64,000 nt of DNA from an uncultured Bacteroidales bacterium (GTDB lineage: Bacteria > Bacteroidota > Bacteroidia > Bacteroidales > FEN-979), in NCBI GenBank assembly GCA_903903985.1, contig CAIVAT010000018.1, positions 1 through 64,000 of the forward strand, written 5' to 3'. Of the stretch, positions 55,414 to 63,190 are shown in pieces (the stretch's first letter is position 1; each line of letters starts with the position of its first letter). Both the position numbers and the translations under genes were made by a program. The notes below the pieces were generated by a model that had not been told where the DNA came from, searched no databases, and was given only the letters and a program-made list of their open reading frames with translations.

Positions 55414-55812
55414 ATGCCAACAATATTTACACGGATCGTAAATGGTGAAATACCTTGCTTTAAAGTTGCCGAAAATGCAGACTTCCTGGCATTTTTGGAT
55501 ATCAATCCACTACAGGAAGGACATACCCTGGTGATCCCTAAAAAAGAGGTCAACTACATATTTGATGTTGAAGATGATCTTCATGCAGGATTATGGAATT
55601 TTGCAAAAAAAATCGCAAAAGCCATTGAAAAGACAGTTCCTTGCCAGCGTATTGGCATTACGGTGATCGGGCTGGAGGTACCTCATGCCCATATCCACCT
55701 GATCCCGTTGAAAACAATGTATGATATGGATTTCAGGAAGCCCAAACTCAAATTTACACAGGACGAGTTCAGGGAAATAGCGGAGAAAATATCCGCGGCC
55801 ATTGAAAAATAG
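55414..55812 (+). CDS. HIT-family nucleotide hydrolase or transferase
   Basis: 132 residues. It starts TIFTRIVNGEIPCFKVAEN, with the HINT-like N-terminus. It has the catalytic triad HAHIHL (His91, His93, His95; His93 is the probable nucleophile). Members hydrolyse nucleoside phosphoramidates or dinucleotides. The CxxC zinc site of some relatives is absent. It forms a pair with greA. Substrate is not determinable here. Confidence 0.95.
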   Translation: MPTIFTRIVNGEIPCFKVAENADFLAFLDINPLQEGHTLVIPKKEVNYIFDVEDDLHAGLWNFAKKIAKAIEKTVPCQRIGITVIGLEVPHAHIHLIPLKTMYDMDFRKPKLKFTQDEFREIAEKISAAIEK

Positions 55813-55840
55813 TGAAAGAGCGAAATGGCGGTTTCCCCTC

Positions 55841-55860
55841 ATTCGTAAATCGTAAATTTA
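55841..55860. repeat. CGTAAAT word repeat at the PurF-like gene end
   Basis: ATTCGTAAATCGTAAATTTA runs into the stop codon of the PurF-like gene (55858-55860). It matches the words at the ends of the S9 and GGGPS genes. Confidence 0.65.
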
Positions 55861-57759
55861 GTAGGCCCTCACATCCCTGCCTTCAATATAATTGATAAAA
55901 GCCCGGTTTACGACTTTATTCCCGCCGGGAGTCGGGTAGTTTCCCGTAAAATACCAGTCACCTTTGTGGTTTGGGATGGCTTCGTGAAGATCGGCAATTT
56001 GCTGATAAATAATCTGAACAGTTGCGTTGCAGGATACCGGGGTTAGCAGTTCGGAAATTTTCTCTGAAATTCTCTCCGCAGTGAAGGGCCTGTAGATATC
56101 CTTCACATGATTGACGATCTTCTCCTTTGGAAGCTTTTCCTGGGACTTGGATTTAAGATACACTTCGTTGATGATGTGCTCCTGGTGTGTGTCTTTCAGC
56201 AATTCAACAGCAGCTTTGAATGCAATGAAGTCGGTAATCTTGGCCATGTCGATGCCGTAGCAATCGGGGTAACGGATTTGAGGAGCAGAAGAGGCGATAA
56301 TGATTTTTCGTGGCCCCAGCCGGTCAAGAATGCGCAGAATGCTTTGCTTCAGTGTCGTTCCCCTGACAATGGAGTCGTCGAGCACCACAAGATTGTCTAT
56401 CCCACGTCGAATGCTGCCATAGGTGATATCATACACATGTGCAGCAAGGTCGTCGCGCTGTGAATCCCTCGTAATGAACGTTCGCAGTTTCACATCTTTT
56501 ACAGCTACCTTTTCTGCCCTGGGCTTCAGTTGAAAGATTTTTTTCAGCTTTTCCTCGCTGAGTGATCCTCCTGCATCCAGGATGCGGTCGATCTTGACTT
56601 TATCGCAAAAGGCATCCATCTCTTCGATCAACCCGTAATACGCATCGATGGCTGTGTTTGGAATATAGGAGAAAACTGTGTTTTCCACATCATGATCAAT
56701 TGCTTTCAGGATGGAAGGGGTGAGGAGTTTTCCGAGGTTTTTCCGCTCACGGTAAATCTCTTTATCAGTTCCCCTGGAGAAATAGATCCGTTCGAAAGAG
56801 CATGGTTTCTTTTCCAGGGGTTTGCTGAATTCCTTCTCGGTCACCTTGCCGTCTTTTTTAATGATCAGGGCATGACCGGGCATCAATTCATGGACGGTAT
56901 CGAAGGATACGTTCAATGCGGTTTGAATGACGGGTCGTTCTGAAGTCACAACGACAATCTCTTCGTCCTGGTAATAATATGCCGGACGGATGCCTGAAGG
57001 ATCGCGCATCACAAATGCATCACCGTGTCCGAACATCCCGGCAATCACATAACCTCCATCCCATGTTTTGGCCGCGCCGCGAAGTATTTTTTGTACGTTG
57101 AGGTGCTTTGCGATCTGAAAAGTGATTTCACGTTTTGGAAACCCCTGCAATTTAAATTTCTGGTAAAGATCTTCATTCTCTTCATCCAGGAAATGCCCCA
57201 TTTTCTCAAGGATCGTAATGGTGTCGCTTGTTTCAACAGGATATTGCCCCAAATCAATAAGTTTCTCGAAAAGCTCATCCACGTTGGTAAGGTTGAAGTT
57301 GCCGGCAAGAACGAGGTTCTTGGTCATCCAGTTGTTTTCCCTCACAAACGGATGAATATTGAGAATGCTGTTCTTTCCGTATGTGCCGTAACGCAGATGA
57401 CCCAGGTACAATTCTCCCAGCATCTCCACCTTATGCTTCAGCCAGGCTACATCGTTGAGACGGTGCGGATGGCGGTCTTCGATCTCTTTAAGCGAACTGC
57501 TTACCTTGTTGAAAATATCCTGGATCGGTGCATTGGCAACCGACCGGATGCGGTTGATGAACTTATTCCCGGGATCGAGGTCAAATTTAATACTGGCGAT
57601 CCCTGCCCCGTCCTGCCCCCGGTTATGCTGTTTCTGCATGAGCAGATGGAGTTTGTTCAACCCGTAAAAAACAGTTCCGTACCTGGCCAGGTAGAATTCA
57701 AGCGGCTTAAGGAGGCGGACCATGGCGATGCCGCATTCATGATGGATGGAATCGCTCAT
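55858..57759 (-). CDS. Amidophosphoribosyltransferase-family protein (PurF-like)
   Basis: About 633 residues from ATG 57759. The N-terminus MSDSIHHECGIAMVRL places the Ntn-type nucleophile Cys after an eight-residue propeptide. The glutaminase core includes QKQHNRGQDGAGIASI and HLRYGTYGKNS. The phosphoribosyltransferase core has the PRPP motif VVLDDSIVRGTT. It is longer than classical PurF (about 500), with extra C-terminal residues, and may be a second, family-divergent PurF. A TTG codon 21 bases upstream overlaps the -7 box, which argues for the ATG. It likely makes phosphoribosylamine for purine synthesis; no other pur gene is nearby. Confidence 0.85.
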   Translation of the reverse strand: MSDSIHHECGIAMVRLLKPLEFYLARYGTVFYGLNKLHLLMQKQHNRGQDGAGIASIKFDLDPGNKFINRIRSVANAPIQDIFNKVSSSLKEIEDRHPHRLNDVAWLKHKVEMLGELYLGHLRYGTYGKNSILNIHPFVRENNWMTKNLVLAGNFNLTNVDELFEKLIDLGQYPVETSDTITILEKMGHFLDEENEDLYQKFKLQGFPKREITFQIAKHLNVQKILRGAAKTWDGGYVIAGMFGHGDAFVMRDPSGIRPAYYYQDEEIVVVTSERPVIQTALNVSFDTVHELMPGHALIIKKDGKVTEKEFSKPLEKKPCSFERIYFSRGTDKEIYRERKNLGKLLTPSILKAIDHDVENTVFSYIPNTAIDAYYGLIEEMDAFCDKVKIDRILDAGGSLSEEKLKKIFQLKPRAEKVAVKDVKLRTFITRDSQRDDLAAHVYDITYGSIRRGIDNLVVLDDSIVRGTTLKQSILRILDRLGPRKIIIASSAPQIRYPDCYGIDMAKITDFIAFKAAVELLKDTHQEHIINEVYLKSKSQEKLPKEKIVNHVKDIYRPFTAERISEKISELLTPVSCNATVQIIYQQIADLHEAIPNHKGDWYFTGNYPTPGGNKVVNRAFINYIEGRDVRAY

Positions 57760-57777
57760 TGTGATATAATTTGTCTT

Positions 57778-57785
57778 CAAAGGTA
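57778..57785 (-). promoter_or_regulatory. -7 box for the PurF-like gene
   Basis: Minus-strand TACCTTTG matches TAnnTTTG and lies 19-26 bases before the ATG. It supports the start at 57759. Confidence 0.45.
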
Positions 57786-57803
57786 TGAATTATTCACGAT
57801 CCC

Positions 57804-57834
57804 TTGTTTAGCTGGTAAAACCAGCCTATTTTTG
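57804..57834 (+). promoter_or_regulatory. Promoter with embedded dyad for mnmH
   Basis: TTG (57804-57806) is followed after exactly 20 bases by TATTTTTG (57827-57834), a good Bacteroidota promoter. The spacer contains the perfect dyad GCTGG-TAAAA-CCAGC (57811-57825), which could be an operator. The gene starts at 57856. Confidence 0.6.
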
Positions 57835-57855
57835 ACAAATACTCTAAATCAAACG

Positions 57856-58884
57856 ATGGTCCGGCCAATTGAACCGCCCGAGTTTATCCGAAATTCAGCC
57901 CTGAATCCGGTTATTGATGTCCGGTCTCCCGGAGAATTTTCCCAGGGTCACATCCCCGGGGCCGTCAATATCCCGGTTTTTACTGATGCCGAACGCGCGG
58001 TCGTCGGAACATTGTATGTCAATTCGGGAAGAGAAGAGGCCATTCTGAAAGGCCTTGATACCGCCTTGCCAAAAACCGGGGGTTATCTTGAACTTCTTCA
58101 CGAGGCCTGCCCATGTGGCACAATTTTGTTGTACTGCTGGCGGGGCGGGTTACGCAGTACACTGATGGCTGAAGTTTTCAGCCATGCCGGGTATCATGTT
58201 GATTTGCTTAAGGGAGGATACAAAGCATACCGGCAGTTTATCCGCAACGGGCTTGCACAGCCGGTCAGGATCATGGTTTTGGGAGGTTTTACAGGCAGCG
58301 GAAAAACAGAATTATTGAAGGCGATTGCCGAAAAGGGTGAACAGGTGGTCGACCTGGAAGGTTTGGCCTGCCATAAAGGTTCTGTTTTCGGGGCACTGGG
58401 GCAGCCTTGCCAACCCACGAATGAACAATTTGAAAATAATTTATATGCACGATGGTTGGAGCTGGACCATTCACGTTTGATATGGATCGAGGATGAAAGC
58501 CGGATGATCGGAAAGGTCACCCTACCCGATCCGGTCGTTGAACACCTCAGCAACAGCCCCATGATCCGGGTGCAGCTGGATGTGAATATTCGCATCAACC
58601 GTTTGGTAACAGAGTATTCCGTGTTTGAGAAGCAAGCCCTCTCCGGTGCAATCAGGAAGATAGGAGAGCGGTTGGGGGGAGAAAAAACCAGGGAGGCGAT
58701 CGCCGCGCTGGAATCTGACCGGTTTGAAGTCGTTGCGGCACTTTCCTTGTCATATTATGATAAAGCATACCTGTTCTCAGTATCCCGCCGAAGATGTAAA
58801 AAAATATTTGACCTGCTGATTTCAGGCACGGATATCGAAACAGATGCAAAGAAAATCATTGAATTAGCAGGTCAATCCCAATAA
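57856..58884 (+). CDS. mnmH: tRNA 2-selenouridine synthase
   Basis: 342 residues from ATG 57856; the upstream open frame is antisense to the PurF-like gene and was discarded. A rhodanese domain (IDVRSPGEFSQGHIPGAVN, active site CWRGGLRS with Cys94) is followed by a P-loop GGFTGSGKT (143-151). This is the diagnostic layout of MnmH/SelU, which replaces 2-thiouridine by 2-selenouridine at the wobble position of tRNAs for Lys, Glu and Gln, using selenophosphate and a geranylated intermediate. The desulfurase-SelD fusion follows after one base, so the two are co-transcribed. Confidence 0.95.
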   Translation: MVRPIEPPEFIRNSALNPVIDVRSPGEFSQGHIPGAVNIPVFTDAERAVVGTLYVNSGREEAILKGLDTALPKTGGYLELLHEACPCGTILLYCWRGGLRSTLMAEVFSHAGYHVDLLKGGYKAYRQFIRNGLAQPVRIMVLGGFTGSGKTELLKAIAEKGEQVVDLEGLACHKGSVFGALGQPCQPTNEQFENNLYARWLELDHSRLIWIEDESRMIGKVTLPDPVVEHLSNSPMIRVQLDVNIRINRLVTEYSVFEKQALSGAIRKIGERLGGEKTREAIAALESDRFEVVAALSLSYYDKAYLFSVSRRRCKKIFDLLISGTDIETDAKKIIELAGQSQ

Positions 58885-58885
58885 C

Positions 58886-61141
58886 ATGGATCCGATTTAT
58901 CTTGATTACAATGCAACCACTCCCATCGATCCACGTGTGATCGAGGCCATGCAGCCTTACCTGATACAACACTTTGGAAATCCTTCAAGCGTTCATGCAT
59001 TCGGAATACAGTCAAAACTTGCCGTTGAAAAGGCCCGCCGGGGAATAGCAGCCCTGATAAATGCCCGGAGTGATGAAATCGTATTTACGAGCGGAGGAAC
59101 CGAATCAAACAATTTTGCTATCAAAGGAGTTGCCCTGGCAAACCGGGGAAAAAGCAATCACATCATTACCACCAATATAGAACACCCGGCTGTGACCGAG
59201 GTTTGCCGCTTTCTTGAAAAAAACGGCTTCCTGGTAACCTTCTTGCCGGTTGATCAATACGGAATGGTTGATCCACAGGATGTTAAACGCGCTATATGCC
59301 CGCAAACCATCCTGATCACCGTGATGCATGCCAACAATGAAACGGGGACCATTCAACCCATTGAAGCAATCGGTGATATTGCCCGGGAACATGGAATCCT
59401 GTTTCACACAGATGCAGCCCAATCGGTTGGAAAGATACCGGTGGATGTTGAAAAGTTAAACCTCGACCTGCTTTCTGTCGCCGGACATAAGTTGTACGCT
59501 CCGAAAGGCGTGGGAGCCCTGTATATTCGCCGGGGTGTCAAACTGGAAAAGCTGATTCATGGCGCCGATCATGAATCAAACCTCCGGGCAGGCACTGAAA
59601 ATGTGATGGAAATCGTTGGACTGGGGAAAGCAGCCGAATTATTTACGATGTACGATTTTGGATTGACGATTGTTCTCCGCGACCATCTCCACGAAGGCAT
59701 CCGCCTTGCGATCCCCGAGGTTCGCCTGAATGGCCATCCCGGGCTGAGGTTGCCCAATACCCTTAGCCTCGGTTTCCCAGGCGTTGAAGCTGCTTTGCTG
59801 CTGGAGGAAATGAAGGGGATCGCAGCATCTGCCGGAGCAGCCTGCCACGCCGATCAGACCGATATTTCAGGAGTCCTTAGCGCGATGAATGTCCCGATGG
59901 AATATGCAATCGGCACCATCCGCTTTTCTCTCGGAAGGATGACAACCATGGAAGAGATTGATGCAGCGATTCCGATCATTGTAAACGCTTACCGAACCCT
60001 GACAAAGGATTTACGGGTTACGAATTACGAATTGCGAATGAAGGGTAGTGAAATGACCAGCCCCGGATTTGTAGTGCCAAATCGCAAATCGGAAATCGCA
60101 AATCGCAAATCCGATTTCTTGCTTACCCAGTATACCCATGCCCTCGGTTGTGCCTGTAAAATCAGGCCCCAGCTGCTAGAGAAAATTTTAAGCAGTATCC
60201 CGGTTAAAACCGACCCGGCAATTTTAGTTGGCCATGAAACATCAGATGACGCTGCAGTTTACCTGATCGATGACCATACTGCCATCGTTCAAACTGTGGA
60301 TTTCATCCCACCTGTCGTGGATGATCCCTATATGTACGGGGCAATTTCAGCTGCAAATGCATTGAGTGATGTATACGCCATGGGAGGGAAACCGGTTTTT
60401 GCACTCAGCATTGTTGGCTTCCCCGACCGGAAACTCCCGATGGAGGTTCTGCAGCAAATTTTACAAGGGGCAAATGATAAAGTTGCAGAAGCCGGTATAC
60501 AGGTGATCGGGGGACACAGCGTTGAAGACAGTGAACCCAAATTCGGACTGGTGGTAACAGGAATTGTCCATCCGGGAAAAATTCTGCGCAACTCCACAGC
60601 CAAACCGGGAGATCTGCTGATTCTTACCAAGCCCATCGGCACCGGCATCATCACCACGGCCATCAAGCGCGGTTTGGCCTCCGATGCCGATATCCACAAC
60701 GTAATGCAGGTAATGGCAGCACTTAACCGGATACCGGCAGAAATCATGACCGGGTACCCGGTCAATGCATGCACCGATATCACTGGGTTTGGTTTGCTTG
60801 GCCACTTAAAGGAGATGGTTTGCGGTGCCGGGGTTCAGGCAATTCTAGATGCTGCAATGGTTCCCGTTTTGACTGCTGCCTGGGAACATGCCGCTGCCGG
60901 CGCCATCCCCGGAGGGACCAAAAACAACCTGGATTATGTGAAGGAATTTGTTCATTGGAAAGAAGATACACCGGAATTGATGAAATTTATTTTAGCCGAT
61001 GCGCAAACTTCCGGAGGCTTGCTTATTTCACTTCCGGAGCGACCTGCAATAGATCTGATCGCTCACCTTCACCAGGCTGGTACCCGGCAGGCCGCCATCA
61101 TTGGAAAGATCGTTGCCGGTAACCCGGGGATCATTGTTTAA
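58886..61141 (+). CDS. Cysteine desulfurase-selenophosphate synthase fusion
   Basis: 751 residues in two enzyme parts. Residues 1-370 are a NifS/IscS-like PLP enzyme: start MDPIYLDYNATTP, PLP Lys202 in SVAGHKLYAPK, substrate Cys320 in SAGAACHAD. Residues 413-751 are SelD: HALGCACKIRP (Cys422 and Lys425 match the catalytic pair), VQTVDFIPPVVDDPYMYG and IGGHSVEDSEPKFG. SelD makes selenophosphate from selenide and ATP; the desulfurase can release selenide from selenocysteine. The SelD active-site residue is Cys, not Sec. The linker (372-412) is partly encoded by dispersed repeats. Its 3' end overlaps the convergent M14 gene by 11 bases. Confidence 0.93.
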   Translation: MDPIYLDYNATTPIDPRVIEAMQPYLIQHFGNPSSVHAFGIQSKLAVEKARRGIAALINARSDEIVFTSGGTESNNFAIKGVALANRGKSNHIITTNIEHPAVTEVCRFLEKNGFLVTFLPVDQYGMVDPQDVKRAICPQTILITVMHANNETGTIQPIEAIGDIAREHGILFHTDAAQSVGKIPVDVEKLNLDLLSVAGHKLYAPKGVGALYIRRGVKLEKLIHGADHESNLRAGTENVMEIVGLGKAAELFTMYDFGLTIVLRDHLHEGIRLAIPEVRLNGHPGLRLPNTLSLGFPGVEAALLLEEMKGIAASAGAACHADQTDISGVLSAMNVPMEYAIGTIRFSLGRMTTMEEIDAAIPIIVNAYRTLTKDLRVTNYELRMKGSEMTSPGFVVPNRKSEIANRKSDFLLTQYTHALGCACKIRPQLLEKILSSIPVKTDPAILVGHETSDDAAVYLIDDHTAIVQTVDFIPPVVDDPYMYGAISAANALSDVYAMGGKPVFALSIVGFPDRKLPMEVLQQILQGANDKVAEAGIQVIGGHSVEDSEPKFGLVVTGIVHPGKILRNSTAKPGDLLILTKPIGTGIITTAIKRGLASDADIHNVMQVMAALNRIPAEIMTGYPVNACTDITGFGLLGHLKEMVCGAGVQAILDAAMVPVLTAAWEHAAAGAIPGGTKNNLDYVKEFVHWKEDTPELMKFILADAQTSGGLLISLPERPAIDLIAHLHQAGTRQAAIIGKIVAGNPGIIV
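60007..60118. repeat. Dispersed-word repeats inside the fusion linker
   Basis: ACGGGTTACGAATTACGAAT is followed by AATCGCAAATCGGAAATCGC and further AAATCG words. In frame they read LRVTNYELRMK and NRKSEIANRKSDF. The same words occur in intergenic regions of the window. Confidence 0.7.
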
Positions 61142-62972
61142 GCGCTTCAACTACTTTCCGGTCATAGATTTTCCCAACCGGGTAAATCCCTTTCCGATTG
61201 TCAACATAAGGCGATTTATTGTAAAACCAGTTGAGGATCTGCTGTGGATTTTTTGCAAATGTCGTGTCTGCAGCCATTTTCTGCTCAAATTCTCTTTTTA
61301 ATGCCGGATTGCCGGCCATCATTTCTCGGGCCATCTTTTCAATCACGTAGGATTCACCGTACTCTTTCTGTTCGAAGATGGCATCAAAGAAACCCCAGTA
61401 AACGTACGATCCGTTGCCTTTGGGCTCGAGGATGTGCGCGATGATGCGCCCGGCCGGCTGCATCAGTTCAACCAAAGCTGAACCGGCAGGGAACAACCGG
61501 GTCTCTTCGACTTCATCATATTCAATATTCGTAACCGGATGGCGTCCTTCATATGGATTTTGCTGCCATTTGGGGTTTTTGAACCGGCAGGTCGCAACCG
61601 TCAGTTTCTCATCCCTGGTTAACTTTGTTATCCTGATCCCATGGAGTTTCAAACGGTCTATCACCAAACTCCACTCCGCAGGGATGATATATGCATAAGG
61701 CAGTTTTGCAGTGCTTACCGGTTTTGTGGTTGAAAAATAAGGAATTCGTAAAGTTTCAGGCCTGTTGCTGTACCTGAACCAATCACCCCCGCTGATATCA
61801 CTTTTCACATCATTGTATGCCAGCCCCAGGAAGTTGACCATAAGGCTGTCGGCTTTGAGGGTTTCAAATTGAAGCGGGAAAGGATGGTTGATAAATGATT
61901 CTGTGCAGACAAACTGATCTGCCTTGCGAACCAGTGTGTTCAGGTTTCCCGACTCTTTATTCAGGATATCCAGGGTGGTGAGCATGCATTCGTACGTGGC
62001 TTCCACCCGCTGATCGTATGGTTTGAGCATGTGCGTTTCGATCAATAAACCGGGACGGTTCCTTAACGCAGTATATCCCTGCGACAACATGGGCGGTGCG
62101 ACTTCTGTTATCAGCCCGCTTCTCGGATCATGCCAGTTGCGGAATTCCACATAAGGAAAAACAGGGTAGCCACCATCATTCAAATGCTTCTCCAGCTGCC
62201 GGGTAAATGTATTCTTCGACCAGTTTGTCAATCCTTCATCCATATCCCCGTAAATTTCCATCAGGTAGGTAAGCACATACTGGTAATCGGCACCATCGGT
62301 GGTATGGGAATCAATAAAAAAATCGGGCATCCACATGTTGAACAAACGCAGCCATGCCTGGATTTCAGGGGAATCAGCCTTCAGAAAGTCACGGTTGAGG
62401 TTCAGGTTGTTGGCAGTGGTTCGCCAGCCCATCTCTTTTGGCCCGTTCTGGTTGATACGGTTGAATGGGCCGAAGCGCTCATGCCCGTCGACGTTGAAGA
62501 TGGGAATGAAAATGATGGAGACATTTTCGAGCAGGCTGGAAAGGTTACGGGTGACACTAGATTCGTGACCTGGCGTGGAGGATGAATGGGGGATCGTCGC
62601 AGAACCGTTGATGGCAAGATCGCGAATAAGCATCAATCCTGCGTCCTTGCCTTCGCATTCACCGGCATGGATGCATGCCTGTATGAAGAGGATGGTGCGG
62701 CCGGACGCATGGATAGCCGCCGGATCACTGAGCCCCTCCCTGTCGAGGATGAGCAATGGCAGGTCCCGGCCCTGGGCACTCTTGCCAAAAGTGGTATAGG
62801 TGATCATTTTTGACCCGGTGGCAAGTTGCCTGCAATAGTCGATGGTCGCCTCGTAACGGGGCGTTTCGAGATTTCCTGACAATTCATAAAAGGTTCGCCA
62901 GTCTTCGGCTTGTACGATCATTGTTTGAATGATCATCAGCCCTGATAAAAGCAGGTTGAATTTTTTCATCAT
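61131..62972 (-). CDS. M14-family zinc carboxypeptidase
   Basis: 613 residues. A signal peptide (LLLSGLMIIQTMIVQA) suggests a periplasmic or secreted enzyme. The HxxE zinc motif is His102-Ala-Gly-Glu105 within FIQACIHAGECEGKDAG. The third ligand is probably His223 in FFIDSHTTDGADY. A likely catalytic Glu is in GLLIETHMLKPY. It is longer than the carboxypeptidase A core (about 300), with a C-terminal extension of unknown role. It starts at 62972 (ATGATG, either codon possible). It stands alone and converges on the SelD fusion with an 11-base overlap of the coding ends. Confidence 0.88.
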   Translation of the reverse strand: MMKKFNLLLSGLMIIQTMIVQAEDWRTFYELSGNLETPRYEATIDYCRQLATGSKMITYTTFGKSAQGRDLPLLILDREGLSDPAAIHASGRTILFIQACIHAGECEGKDAGLMLIRDLAINGSATIPHSSSTPGHESSVTRNLSSLLENVSIIFIPIFNVDGHERFGPFNRINQNGPKEMGWRTTANNLNLNRDFLKADSPEIQAWLRLFNMWMPDFFIDSHTTDGADYQYVLTYLMEIYGDMDEGLTNWSKNTFTRQLEKHLNDGGYPVFPYVEFRNWHDPRSGLITEVAPPMLSQGYTALRNRPGLLIETHMLKPYDQRVEATYECMLTTLDILNKESGNLNTLVRKADQFVCTESFINHPFPLQFETLKADSLMVNFLGLAYNDVKSDISGGDWFRYSNRPETLRIPYFSTTKPVSTAKLPYAYIIPAEWSLVIDRLKLHGIRITKLTRDEKLTVATCRFKNPKWQQNPYEGRHPVTNIEYDEVEETRLFPAGSALVELMQPAGRIIAHILEPKGNGSYVYWGFFDAIFEQKEYGESYVIEKMAREMMAGNPALKREFEQKMAADTTFAKNPQQILNWFYNKSPYVDNRKGIYPVGKIYDRKVVEALKQ

Positions 62973-63159
62973 GAATTACTTATTAGTGTCCATCTGTGCA
63001 TTGCCCGGGGGTTGAAATAATACCGTCAGGATTGCAAGTTCAGTTCTACCTGTATTCTGACTTTCCGTGCGAACATTGTGCGTCGGCCGGCAGCACCCAA
63101 TATAGTTTCAAACATACATAAAAAAACGGTACTGCCGGGCACCGATGACTCAATAATAC

Positions 63160-63167
63160 TAACTTTG
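63160..63167 (+). promoter_or_regulatory. -7 box before the BNR-repeat gene
   Basis: TAACTTTG matches TAnnTTTG, 24 bases before the ATG. Confidence 0.45.
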
Positions 63168-63190
63168 TACTGGTATCAATTTTTAATGAA

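Noticed and set aside
57025..57855. N-terminal extension of the mnmH reading frame
   Set aside because: It is antisense to the PurF-like gene and precedes a good promoter and start codon at 57856.
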